Assembly: GCA_045126595.1 (NCBI GenBank)
Contig: JBGVOS010000040.1
Coordinates: forward strand, 1 to 64,000
Direction of reading: 5' to 3'
DNA length: 64,000 nt
From: UBA1189 sp045126595
Lineage (GTDB): Bacteria; Bacteroidota; Bacteroidia; Bacteroidales; Bacteroidaceae
Shown: in pieces, positions 17,344 through 25,839 of the stretch
Position numbering within the stretch: the stretch's first letter is position 1
Layout: every line of letters starts with the position of its first letter
The notes under the pieces: generated by a model
Seen by the model: the letters and a program-made list of their open reading frames with translations, nothing else
Told to the model about the DNA's origin: nothing
Databases searched by the model: none
Translations under genes and position numbers: made by a program

Positions 17344-17485
17344 ACAGTCCAATTTCAAAGCTTGACAATAAGCATTAAAGGTAATACAGCTGACACTTGA
17401 GCGAAAGTCAAACCTGTTTGTGTCTTTCAGTAAGCGAAAAGGAAGAAAATGAGGTTTAGTAAGACAATCCTTCTGAGAAGGACAA

Positions 17486-17529
17486 GATACTTTAAGAGGG
17501 TACACCATGGTGCGCCCTCTTAAAGTATC
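17486..17529 (-). terminator. Long hairpin downstream of nadB
   Basis: A perfect 15-bp stem (GATACTTTAAGAGGG / CCCTCTTAAAGTATC) with an inner CACCATGGTG palindrome follows the nadB stop codon. No long T run follows on either strand, so termination is likely but not certain. The AGAGGGCGCACC core is shared with the hairpin after the OmpA gene. Confidence 0.6.
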
Positions 17530-17547
17530 AGCCAGTCTGTCACCAAC

Positions 17548-19113
17548 CTACTTCTTCGGATAATCGATGGTATAGTGCAGGCCGCGGCTCTCCTTGCGTT
17601 CCATAGCCTGACGAGTGATGAGGTAACCCACATTAATCATGTTGCGCAACTCACACAGTTCGCGGGTGGCCTTGCTGCGCTTGAAGAGAGCTTCGGTCTC
17701 TTCGTAGAGGATATCGAGACGATTCCAAGCACGTTTCAAGCGAGTATTGCTGCGTACAATGCCCACGTAGGCCTCCATGATCTGGTTCACCTCCTTCATG
17801 CTCTGGGTGATGAGCACGCGTTCCTCAGTCGAGATGGTCCCCTCGTCGTTCCATTCGGGAATGTCGTCATTATAGTCATAACGCTCCAATACGCTCAGAG
17901 CATGCTTGGCTGCCGCGTCAGCATAGACGACAGCTTCAAGCAATGAGTTGGAGGCAAGACGGTTGCCACCATGCAGACCGGTGCATGAACACTCACCGAG
18001 AGCATAGAGGCGGCGTATGCTGCTCTGTCCGTCGAGATCGACCGTGATGCCACCGCAGAGGTAGTGTGCGGCAGGCGCTACAGGTATATAGTCCTTGGTG
18101 ATGTCGATACCGATGGAAAGGCACTTCTTGTATATATTAGGGAAGTGCGCCTTAGTCTCCTCGGGGTCTTTGTGGGTAACATCAAGGTATACATGCTCTT
18201 CACCGCGAGTCTTCATCTCATTGTCGATGGCACGTGCCACAATGTCGCGCGGAGCGAGCGAAAGACGCGAGTCATATTTGTGCATGAACTCCTTGCCGTC
18301 CTTAGTACGCAGCACGCCCCCATAGCCACGCATGGCCTCGGTGATGAGGTATGCTGGACGGCTGCCGGGGCAGAACAGCGCCGTGGGGTGGAACTGGATG
18401 AACTCCATATCCTTGACCGCTCCCTTGGCACGGTACACCATGGCGATGCCGTCGCCCGTAGCCACAAGAGGATTAGTGGTCTGCCCGTACACCGCCTCGC
18501 AACCGCCCGTGGCCATCACGGTGACACGCGACAGGAAGGTGTCGACAACACCCGTCTCCTCATCAAGCACGTAGGCGCCGTAACAGCGGATGCCCGAAGT
18601 ATGGCGCGTGATGATGATACCCATATGGTGCTGGGTGATAATCTCGACGGCAAAGTGATTGGTAAAAATCTCAATATTGGGATGCGCCTTGACGGCCTCG
18701 ATGAGTGAGGTCTGTATCTCGGCACCGGTATTGTCCTTGTGATGCAGGATACGGAACTCCGAGTGACCGCCCTCCTTGTGTAAGTCAAACTCACCCTGCT
18801 CGTTCTTGTCGAAGTCGACACCCCAGCGGATGAGTTCCTGAATTTGTGCAGGACCGCCCTTGACCACTTTCTCTACGGCAGCGGGGTCGCTGATGTAGTC
18901 GCCAGCAATCATCGTATCTTCGATGTGCTTTTCAAAATTATCTACCTTGAGGTTAGTCACCGAGGCGATGCCTCCCTGTGCATAATAGGTGTTGGCCTCT
19001 TCGAGACCAGCTTTGCAGATAAGGGCAACTTTGCCCTTGTGTGCCACCTTGAGCGCGAAACTCATACCGGCCAGTCCCGAGCCGATAACGAGGAAGTCGT
19101 ATTTGTGTACCAT
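17548..19113 (-). CDS. nadB: L-aspartate oxidase
   Basis: FAD enzyme oxidising aspartate to iminoaspartate, the first step of NAD synthesis. The 521-residue protein begins MVHKYDFLVIGSGLAGMSFAL, with the FAD dinucleotide motif, so the ATG at 19111-19113 was chosen. Other features are YYAQGGIASV near residue 48, HREGGHS-like DLHKEGGHSEFRILH, and GECSCTGLHGGNRLASNSLLEAVVYA near the C-terminal third. nadA and nadC are not adjacent in this window. Confidence 0.95.
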   Translation of the reverse strand: MVHKYDFLVIGSGLAGMSFALKVAHKGKVALICKAGLEEANTYYAQGGIASVTNLKVDNFEKHIEDTMIAGDYISDPAAVEKVVKGGPAQIQELIRWGVDFDKNEQGEFDLHKEGGHSEFRILHHKDNTGAEIQTSLIEAVKAHPNIEIFTNHFAVEIITQHHMGIIITRHTSGIRCYGAYVLDEETGVVDTFLSRVTVMATGGCEAVYGQTTNPLVATGDGIAMVYRAKGAVKDMEFIQFHPTALFCPGSRPAYLITEAMRGYGGVLRTKDGKEFMHKYDSRLSLAPRDIVARAIDNEMKTRGEEHVYLDVTHKDPEETKAHFPNIYKKCLSIGIDITKDYIPVAPAAHYLCGGITVDLDGQSSIRRLYALGECSCTGLHGGNRLASNSLLEAVVYADAAAKHALSVLERYDYNDDIPEWNDEGTISTEERVLITQSMKEVNQIMEAYVGIVRSNTRLKRAWNRLDILYEETEALFKRSKATRELCELRNMINVGYLITRQAMERKESRGLHYTIDYPKK

Positions 19114-19142
19114 AGCAATGTTGGTAAATACTATATTAAATG

Positions 19143-19173
19143 CAAAATTAGTGCAAGGCGAATGAAATATCAA
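19143..19173 (-). promoter_or_regulatory. nadB promoter
   Basis: TAATTTTG (19143-19150) and TTGA (19170-19173) on the minus strand have the expected spacing. The -33-to-middle segment TTGATATTTCATTCGCC is nearly the same as at prfB. The promoter lies 30 nt upstream of the nadB start. Confidence 0.75.
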
Positions 19174-19295
19174 ATTTATTTGGATTTTTCCGTGCCGCCT
19201 AAATACAAAACATGACAACAAACTAAAGTTAGTGCAAAAAAACTTAAAAAAGCACTTTTTATACCTATATATAATAGCTATTAAATTTTTTTACC

Positions 19296-19303
19296 TACTT
19301 TTG
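19296..19303 (+). promoter_or_regulatory. Probable topA promoter -7 element
   Basis: TACTTTTG matches TAnnTTTG and lies 30 nt upstream of the topA start, in an AT-rich divergent gap with nadB. No convincing -33 box is seen, so only the -7 element is claimed. Confidence 0.6.
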
Positions 19304-19332
19304 CGCCCAAATTTTGAAGCCACGTTGAAATT

Positions 19333-21660
19333 ATGCAAAAGAATCTGGTGATAGTGGAGTCGCCTGCCAAGGCGAAAACGATAGAGAAGTTCTTGGGTAA
19401 GGACTATAAGGTAATGTCAAGTTTCGGTCATATACGCGACCTGAAGAAGAAGGATTTCAGCATCGACACGCAGACCTTCGCGCCTACCTACGAGATACCT
19501 ACCGATAAGAAAAAGGTGGTGGATGACCTGCGCAAAGCTGCCGACAAAGCCGAGATGGTATGGCTCGCATCCGATGAAGACCGCGAGGGAGAGGCCATTA
19601 GCTGGCACCTGTATGAGGTGCTGGGACTGACACCGGATAAAACGAAACGTATCGTATTCCACGAGATTACCAAAGATGCCATTGTCAATGCCATACAGCA
19701 TCCGCGTGAGATTGACATCAATCTGGTGAATGCACAACAGGCACGCCGCGTGCTCGACCGCATCGTGGGCTTCAAACTCTCGCCCGTACTGTGGAAGAAG
19801 GTGAAGCCATCGCTCTCGGCAGGCCGTGTGCAGTCGGTGGCCGTAAGGCTCATCGTGGAGCGCGAACGTGAGATTGCAGCATTCATCCCCGAAGCTGCCT
19901 ACCGCGTAGTAGCCGTGTTCCTCGTTCCCGACAGTAACGGCAACACCGTGGAACTGAAAGCCGAGTTGGGCACCCGCTTCAAGGAGAAGAGTGAGGCCGA
20001 GGCCTTCCTGCAATCGTGCAAGGAGACTACGTTCACCATCGAGGGCGTAGAGACCGAGCCCATGCTGCGCTACCCTGCAGCCCCCTTCACAACCTCAACC
20101 TTGCAGCAGGAGGCTGCCCGCAAACTGGGTTTCTCGGTGTCACAAACGATGACCATCGCGCAGCGACTCTACGAGTCGGGACAGATTACCTACATGCGTA
20201 CCGACTCTACCAACCTCTCCACCCTCTGCCTCGGTGCCAGCAAAAAGGCCATCATTGAGAACATGGGTGCAGAGTACCACAAGGCACGCAACTTCAAGAC
20301 CAAGACCAAGGGCGCACAGGAGGCTCACGAAGCCATACGCCCCACCTATATGGACCGCCAGACGATAGAGGGCACCGCGGCAGAGCGTCGACTCTACGAA
20401 CTCATCTGGAAGCGCACCATCGCCTCACAGATGGCCGACGCACAGATTGAGAAGACCATCGTAACCATCAGCATGAGCGGTTCGCCCTATACCTTCACCG
20501 CTACCGGTGAAGTGGTCAAGTTTGACGGTTTCCTCCGTGTATACCGCGAGACCTCGAGCGACGATACCGAAGACAATCAGGAAAGTAACATGTTGCCCCC
20601 CTTGCATCGCGGACAGCAGCTCAGCTACACCGAGGTGACCGCTACCGAACGGTATACCCAACAGCCCCGACGCTACAACGAGGCCAGCCTCGTGCACAAG
20701 CTCGAAGAGCTGGGCATAGGACGCCCGTCAACCTACGCGCCTACCATCAGCACCATACAGAACCGCGACTACGTAGTCAAGGAGGACCGCCCCGGCCAGG
20801 AGCGTACCATCAACGTACTGAAATTCAAAAACGGCAAGCTCACCGACAAGCAGACTCGCGAGACCTACGGCAAGGAGAAAGCCCGCCTTGTACCTACTGA
20901 TGTAGGTACCGTGGTGAACGACTTCCTTACCGTCAACTTCCCCCAAGTACTCGACTATACCTTCACAGCTACCGTTGAGAAGGAGTTCGACGAGGTAGCC
21001 GAAGGACAGAAGCCCTGGAACGGAGTCATCGGGGCATTCTACAAGGATTTTTCACCGCTCATCGAGCAGACCATGACTGCCAAGCAAGAGTATAAGGTGG
21101 GCGAACGCATCCTCGGCACCGACCCCAAGAGCGGTCGCCAGGTATCAGTAAAGATTGGTCGTTTCGGTCCTGTTGTACAGGTAGGCTTAGCCTCCGACAC
21201 CGAGAAGCCCCGCTTCGCACAGTTGCAGAAGGGACAATCACTCGACACCATTACATTGGACGAAGCATTGGAACTCTTTGCCCTGCCCCGCACACTCGGT
21301 GAATACGAGAGCACACCGCTCGTGGTCAACGTGGGCCGTTTCGGTCCATACGTACAATTGGGTAAGCAGTACGTGAGCCTGCCCGCAGGCACTGACCCCA
21401 TGGCTATCACCTTGGAAGAGGGTATAGAGCTCATCGAGAAGAAGCGTCAGTTTGAGCAGCAACGCCAGATCAAGACCTTTGCAGAGAATCCCGACGTAGA
21501 GATTCTCAACGGCCGCTACGGTCCCTACATCGCCATGAGTGGCAAGAACTACAAGATACCCGCAGGCACCGACCCCGCCTCACTCGACCTCGCCGCCTGC
21601 ATGGCCATCATCGAGAAGGCTGCCGAGAAACCGGCTTCACCACGCAGACGAAAGAAATAA
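19333..21660 (+). CDS. topA: DNA topoisomerase I
   Basis: Type IA topoisomerase that relaxes negative supercoils. The 775-residue protein starts MQKNLVIVESPAKAKTIEKFLG, the Toprim entry. Acidic metal-binding residues lie in LASDEDREGEAISWH (about 78-92), and the catalytic tyrosine is Tyr287 in GQITYMRTDST. The C-terminus has three short repeats (RFGPVVQVG, RFGPYVQLG, RYGPYIAMS) in place of cysteine zinc fingers. It is 6 nt upstream of aroK and probably co-transcribed with it. Confidence 0.96.
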   Translation: MQKNLVIVESPAKAKTIEKFLGKDYKVMSSFGHIRDLKKKDFSIDTQTFAPTYEIPTDKKKVVDDLRKAADKAEMVWLASDEDREGEAISWHLYEVLGLTPDKTKRIVFHEITKDAIVNAIQHPREIDINLVNAQQARRVLDRIVGFKLSPVLWKKVKPSLSAGRVQSVAVRLIVEREREIAAFIPEAAYRVVAVFLVPDSNGNTVELKAELGTRFKEKSEAEAFLQSCKETTFTIEGVETEPMLRYPAAPFTTSTLQQEAARKLGFSVSQTMTIAQRLYESGQITYMRTDSTNLSTLCLGASKKAIIENMGAEYHKARNFKTKTKGAQEAHEAIRPTYMDRQTIEGTAAERRLYELIWKRTIASQMADAQIEKTIVTISMSGSPYTFTATGEVVKFDGFLRVYRETSSDDTEDNQESNMLPPLHRGQQLSYTEVTATERYTQQPRRYNEASLVHKLEELGIGRPSTYAPTISTIQNRDYVVKEDRPGQERTINVLKFKNGKLTDKQTRETYGKEKARLVPTDVGTVVNDFLTVNFPQVLDYTFTATVEKEFDEVAEGQKPWNGVIGAFYKDFSPLIEQTMTAKQEYKVGERILGTDPKSGRQVSVKIGRFGPVVQVGLASDTEKPRFAQLQKGQSLDTITLDEALELFALPRTLGEYESTPLVVNVGRFGPYVQLGKQYVSLPAGTDPMAITLEEGIELIEKKRQFEQQRQIKTFAENPDVEILNGRYGPYIAMSGKNYKIPAGTDPASLDLAACMAIIEKAAEKPASPRRRKK

Positions 21661-21666
21661 CCGATT

Positions 21667-22191
21667 ATGACTCGTCTCTTCCTCCTCGGCTTCATGGCCG
21701 CCGGTAAGACCACCTTGGGCAAGGCCCTAGCCCGCGACCTCGGTTTGCAGTTCATCGACCTCGACCACTACATCGAGAACCGTTACCACTGCACAGTGTC
21801 GCAACTCTTTGCCGAACGTGGCGAGGAGGCCTTCCGCCAGATAGAACGCAACCTGTTGCACGAAGTGGCCGAGTTTGAGGACATCGTCATCTCCACCGGT
21901 GGTGGTACTCCTTGCTTCTTCGACAACATGGAGTACATGAACTCTATGGGCACCACCGTATTCCTCGACGCATCGGTCGATGTCATCCATACCCGCCTCA
22001 CCATAGCCCGCGTGCAGCGCCCCTTGGTAAAGGGTAAGACTGCCGAGGAACTGCGCCAGTACATCACTGACATGCTCACTCACCGTCTTCCCTATTACAG
22101 CCAAGCCGCCCACACTTTCTGCGCCAATCATTTGGAAAACGCCGAGCAGATAGAGCTATCTGTAAAGCAATTCAAAGAAGAAATTCTATAA
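21667..22191 (+). CDS. aroK: Shikimate kinase
   Basis: Phosphorylates shikimate in the pathway to chorismate and aromatic amino acids. The 174-residue protein begins MTRLFLLGFMAAGKTTLGK, where the Walker A variant GFMAAGKTT includes residues 8-16. Shikimate-binding features are DLDHYIENRYHCTVSQLF and ISTGGGTPCF near residues 77-86. It follows topA by 6 nt. Confidence 0.94.
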   Translation: MTRLFLLGFMAAGKTTLGKALARDLGLQFIDLDHYIENRYHCTVSQLFAERGEEAFRQIERNLLHEVAEFEDIVISTGGGTPCFFDNMEYMNSMGTTVFLDASVDVIHTRLTIARVQRPLVKGKTAEELRQYITDMLTHRLPYYSQAAHTFCANHLENAEQIELSVKQFKEEIL

Positions 22192-22212
22192 TATATCCAT
22201 TGAGCGTGACAA

Positions 22213-22268
22213 AAAGTGGTAGCAATATATGCCAATTCAAAAAAATGGCTTATATTTGCTACCACTTT
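22213..22268 (+). promoter_or_regulatory. Promoter inside an inverted repeat upstream of the Lrp-type gene
   Basis: TATATTTG (22251-22258) matches the -7 consensus. It lies within the right arm of an inverted repeat whose outer arms AAAGTGGTAGCAA (22213-22225) and TTGCTACCACTTT (22256-22268) are perfectly complementary over 13 bp, with a further imperfect inner match. The layout suggests an operator for autoregulation, as is common for Lrp/AsnC proteins; it could instead be the aroK terminator. Confidence 0.6.
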
Positions 22269-22294
22269 CATTTAGCCAAAAAAGAATATCTGAT

Positions 22295-22762
22295 ATGATG
22301 GAAAAGATTGACGAATTAGATAAGAAGATATTGGACATCATCTCACGCAATGCCCGCGTCCCCTTCAAGGATGTTGCCGACGAATGTGGCGTATCGCGCG
22401 CAGCCATACACCAGCGTGTACAGCGCATGGTAGACCTTGGAGTCATCAGTGGGTCGGGCTACAATGTCAACCCTAAGAAGTTAGGATTCCACACTTGCAC
22501 CTACGTGGGCTTGAACCTTGCCAAAGGCTCGATGTACAAGGAAGCCGTGGAGGAACTGAAAAAGATCCCCGAAATCGTAGAGGCACACTTCACTACAGGG
22601 CCCTACAGCGTCATCGTGAAACTCTATGCCCGCGACAATGAGCACCTGATGAACCTACTCAACGAGCGCATACAGGAGATACCCGGTGTGATGAACACGG
22701 AAACCATGATTTCGCTCGATCAGAGCATCAAGAAGGAGATACCTATCACCATAGAAAATTAA
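22295..22762 (+). CDS. Lrp/AsnC-family transcriptional regulator
   Basis: Feast/famine-type regulator that senses amino acids or related ligands. About 155 residues: an N-terminal helix-turn-helix (LDKKILDIISRNARVPFKDVADECGVSRAAIHQRVQRMVDLG split over about residues 7-50) and a C-terminal RAM ligand-binding domain (VEAHFTTGPYSVIVKLYA). The start ATG-ATG at 22295 follows the promoter by 36 nt; the longer reading from 22229 begins upstream of the promoter and is rejected. It is followed 5 nt later by the fused hydrolase-dipeptidase gene and then sdaA. Confidence 0.92.
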   Translation: MMEKIDELDKKILDIISRNARVPFKDVADECGVSRAAIHQRVQRMVDLGVISGSGYNVNPKKLGFHTCTYVGLNLAKGSMYKEAVEELKKIPEIVEAHFTTGPYSVIVKLYARDNEHLMNLLNERIQEIPGVMNTETMISLDQSIKKEIPITIEN

Positions 22763-22767
22763 GGCCT

Positions 22768-24531
22768 ATGCCACAATACGACATGGAAGAGGGATATGCA
22801 GCGCTGCATTCCTCTTTTCCTATATATAAGCGCCGCCCCATCATCGGTATCACGGGTAATTACGATGCCGGCAAGTGTACCCTGCTCGAAGGGTACTACC
22901 GCTCGGTACTCGAGGCAGGAGGTATGCCACTTATCATCCCTCCCACCGACGACACCGATGCCATGCTGAGCCTGCTCGACCGTGTGGACGGAATCATTCT
23001 ATCGGGTGGAGGCGATATCAATCCGCTCTATCTCGGCGAAGAGCCCATTCGCGAACTCAGTTCGGTAAACCCTGCCCGCGACTGGCACGAACTGATGCTC
23101 GTACGCCTTGCGGCCAACCGGCAAATACCTATCCTTGGCATTTGTCGCGGCATACAGATGATGACGGCTGCGCTCGGGGGGAAATTGTACCAAGACATCT
23201 ACAAGGAAGCCTCGGCTACACTGAAGCATAGTCAAGATACTGAACGCCATGTGTGCACACACACCGTGCACATCACGAAAGAGAGTTTGCTATACAAAAT
23301 TTTCGGCACTGAGGTGCTGCCTGTCAACTCTTTCCACCACCAGGCTGTGAAGGAGGCTGCACCAGGCTTTGCCGTTTCGGCGCTCTCGCCCGACGGACTC
23401 ATCGAAGCTGTAGAGAGCACCCACTATAAGTCGATGATTGGCGTGCAGTGGCACCCCGAGTGTATGATCCTCGGCAGCGACCGTTCCATGATGCCGCTCT
23501 TCGATTGGATGGTGAGCGAGGCACGCTCCTTTGCCGAGGCACGCGAGCTGCACAACCGGCTGCTCACCCTCGACACGCACTGCGACACCCCGATGAAGTT
23601 TGACCAGCAAATACGCTTCGACCAGCGCGACCCGCGTATTCTCGTAGACCTACATAAGATGACCGAAGGTCGCCTCGACGCCACCATCATGGTGGCCTAT
23701 CTGCGCCAGTTGGAGCGCGACAAGGCGTCGCTTGATGCAGCCTTTGCCAAGGCCGACCGTCTGCTCTCCGAGATAGAGACGATGGTGGCACAGAGTGCCG
23801 AGAGCGTAGGCATCGCCTACACACCCGACGACCTGTACCGACTGAAACGCGAGGGGCGCCGCGCCCTGATGTTGGGTATAGAGAACGGCTACGCCATAGG
23901 TGACGACATCAGCCGTGTGGAATATTTCCGCCGACGGGGCGTAGTGTACATGACGCTATGTCACAACGGCGACAACGACCTGTGCGACTCGGCACGGGGC
24001 AACGCCGAGCATGGCGGACTGAGCGCTTTGGGGCGCGCAGTCATCGATGAGATGAATCGCGTAGGCATGATGGTGGACCTCTCGCATGCTGCTGAGAGCA
24101 GTTTCTACCAGGCCACCGAGGTAAGCCGTACGTCCATCGTATGCAGCCACTCATCAGCACGTGCCCTCTGTGACCATCCGCGTAACCTCACCGACGACCA
24201 GTTGCGTGCACTCGCGGCCTCGGGTGGTGTGGTGCAGACCTGCCTCTACGACGGCTTCCTCCGCAAAGAGGGAGGCGCTACCATAGAGGATGCCGTACGC
24301 CACATCTGCCACATGGTAGACGTAGCGGGTATCAACCACGTGGGCATAGGCACCGACTTTGATGGTGATGGAGGTATTATCGGCTGTGCCGATGCCTCGG
24401 AGATCATTAACCTCACCCGCCGACTACGCGCCGAAGGCTTCACCGAACAAGATATAGAGAAACTATGGGGCGGCAACTTCCTCCGTGTGATGAGAATAGT
24501 ACAAGCCTCATCGTCCTTATCTGCACTGTAA
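22768..24531 (+). CDS. Fusion: gamma-glutamyl hydrolase (peptidase C26) + membrane dipeptidase (M19)
   Basis: A 587-residue protein with two complete catalytic domains. Residues about 24-250 resemble PuuD-type gamma-glutamyl-gamma-aminobutyrate hydrolases: nucleophile in LGICRGIQMM (Cys near 123), then VNSFHHQAV and GVQWHPECM with the partner histidine and glutamate. Residues about 265-580 are an M19 dipeptidase: zinc-binding LDTHCDTPMKF, GIENGYAIGDD, VDLSHAAESS, VCSHSSARALCDHPRNLTD and GIGTDFDGDG. No signal peptide is visible, so a cytoplasmic role is likely. Together the halves could cleave gamma-glutamyl compounds and then dipeptides. It lies between the Lrp-type regulator and sdaA. Confidence 0.9.
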   Translation: MPQYDMEEGYAALHSSFPIYKRRPIIGITGNYDAGKCTLLEGYYRSVLEAGGMPLIIPPTDDTDAMLSLLDRVDGIILSGGGDINPLYLGEEPIRELSSVNPARDWHELMLVRLAANRQIPILGICRGIQMMTAALGGKLYQDIYKEASATLKHSQDTERHVCTHTVHITKESLLYKIFGTEVLPVNSFHHQAVKEAAPGFAVSALSPDGLIEAVESTHYKSMIGVQWHPECMILGSDRSMMPLFDWMVSEARSFAEARELHNRLLTLDTHCDTPMKFDQQIRFDQRDPRILVDLHKMTEGRLDATIMVAYLRQLERDKASLDAAFAKADRLLSEIETMVAQSAESVGIAYTPDDLYRLKREGRRALMLGIENGYAIGDDISRVEYFRRRGVVYMTLCHNGDNDLCDSARGNAEHGGLSALGRAVIDEMNRVGMMVDLSHAAESSFYQATEVSRTSIVCSHSSARALCDHPRNLTDDQLRALAASGGVVQTCLYDGFLRKEGGATIEDAVRHICHMVDVAGINHVGIGTDFDGDGGIIGCADASEIINLTRRLRAEGFTEQDIEKLWGGNFLRVMRIVQASSSLSAL

Positions 24532-24567
24532 TCTCCAATTCAGTATTCAAAAATCAGAAATCAAGAT

Positions 24568-25800
24568 ATGTATTCATTAAAAGAACTCTACCGCATAGGC
24601 CACGGTCCCTCAAGTAGTCACACGATGGGTCCGCGCAATGCCGCCACACAATTCCTCGCGCGCAATGCCGAGGCTGTACGCTTCGAAGTAACCCTCTATG
24701 GTAGCCTTGCCGCCACAGGAAAGGGACATATGACCGACGCTGCCATCCTCGAGGTGCTGGGCGAGGAGCGTACCACCATCGTTTGGGAACCCAAGCAGTT
24801 CCTCCCCTTCCACCCCAATGGGATGAAGTTCCGCGCACTGGATGCCGTTGGCGAGCGCACTGCCGAGTGGACCGTCTTCAGCGTGGGCGGAGGCGCCTTG
24901 GCCGAAGAGGGACAAGCCCCCATTGAGCACAAGCAGGTGTACACGATGAACACTGCCACCGAGATATTATCATGGTGTATCTCTACGGGCAAGAGCTACT
25001 GGGAATATGTGGAGGAGTGCGAAGGCCCCGAGATATGGGACTATCTGCGCGAGGTGTGGCACACGATGAAGGAGGCCGTACAGCGCGGTCTTGAGCAAGA
25101 AGGTGTACTACCTGGCCCGCTCGCCCTTCGCCGCAAGGCTGCCGTATACTATGTACGAGCCGAAGGTTACCAGCAGTCGATGCGCACACGCGGTCTGCTC
25201 TTTGCCTATGCTTTGGCAGTGAGCGAGGAGAATGCTGCCGGTGGAGAGATTGTCACGGCCCCCACCTGTGGTTCATGCGGCGTACTTCCTGCGGTGCTCT
25301 ACCACCTGTACAAGTCGCGCAACTTCTCCGAGCAACGCATCATACGCGCCTTGGCTACAGCCGGACTCTTCGGTAATATCGTCAAGACCAATGCCTCCAT
25401 CTCAGGAGCCGAGGTGGGTTGTCAAGGCGAGGTAGGTGTTGCCTGTGCCATGGCCGCAGCAGCTGCTGCCCAACTCTTTGGCGGACTCCCCTCACAGATT
25501 GAGTATGCTGCTGAGATGGGTCTCGAGCATCACCTTGGTCTCACCTGCGACCCCGTATGCGGACTCGTACAGATTCCCTGTATCGAGCGCAATGCCTATG
25601 CTGCAGCGCGTGCCATGGACGCCAATTCATACGCCATGTTTACTGATGGTGTGCACCGCGTATCATTTGATAAGGTGGTAGAGGTGATGAAGAAGACCGG
25701 ACATGACCTACCCTCACTCTACAAGGAGACCTCCGAAGGTGGCCTCGCCCAAGACTACAAGCAGATGTGGGGTAATGAGCATAATACAATGTATTTTTAG
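24568..25800 (+). CDS. sdaA: L-serine dehydratase, iron-sulfur type, single chain
   Basis: Converts L-serine to pyruvate and ammonia using a [4Fe-4S] cluster. The 410-residue protein fuses the beta domain (MYSLKELYRIGHGPSSSHTMGPRNAA, residues 1-26) to the catalytic alpha domain. Cluster cysteines are visible in APTCGSCG and in CDPVCGLVQIPCIERNA. It ends in a terminator shared with tex. Position after the Lrp-type regulator and the peptidase fusion suggests a small amino-acid catabolic operon. Confidence 0.94.
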   Translation: MYSLKELYRIGHGPSSSHTMGPRNAATQFLARNAEAVRFEVTLYGSLAATGKGHMTDAAILEVLGEERTTIVWEPKQFLPFHPNGMKFRALDAVGERTAEWTVFSVGGGALAEEGQAPIEHKQVYTMNTATEILSWCISTGKSYWEYVEECEGPEIWDYLREVWHTMKEAVQRGLEQEGVLPGPLALRRKAAVYYVRAEGYQQSMRTRGLLFAYALAVSEENAAGGEIVTAPTCGSCGVLPAVLYHLYKSRNFSEQRIIRALATAGLFGNIVKTNASISGAEVGCQGEVGVACAMAAAAAAQLFGGLPSQIEYAAEMGLEHHLGLTCDPVCGLVQIPCIERNAYAAARAMDANSYAMFTDGVHRVSFDKVVEVMKKTGHDLPSLYKETSEGGLAQDYKQMWGNEHNTMYF

Positions 25801-25808
25801 AAATAAAA

Positions 25809-25833
25809 AAGGAGTTGGGTATCCCAACTCCTT
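25809..25833. terminator. Bidirectional terminator between sdaA and tex
   Basis: A perfect 11-bp stem (AAGGAGTTGGG / CCCAACTCCTT) with a TAT loop lies between convergent genes, with an A run on the left and CTTTATT on the right, so it can serve both transcripts. Confidence 0.88.
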
Positions 25834-25839
25834 CTTTAT

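Noticed and set aside
17323..17508. 61-residue frame between prfB and nadB
   Set aside because: It covers a promoter-associated repeat and part of the terminator hairpin and has no recognisable features.
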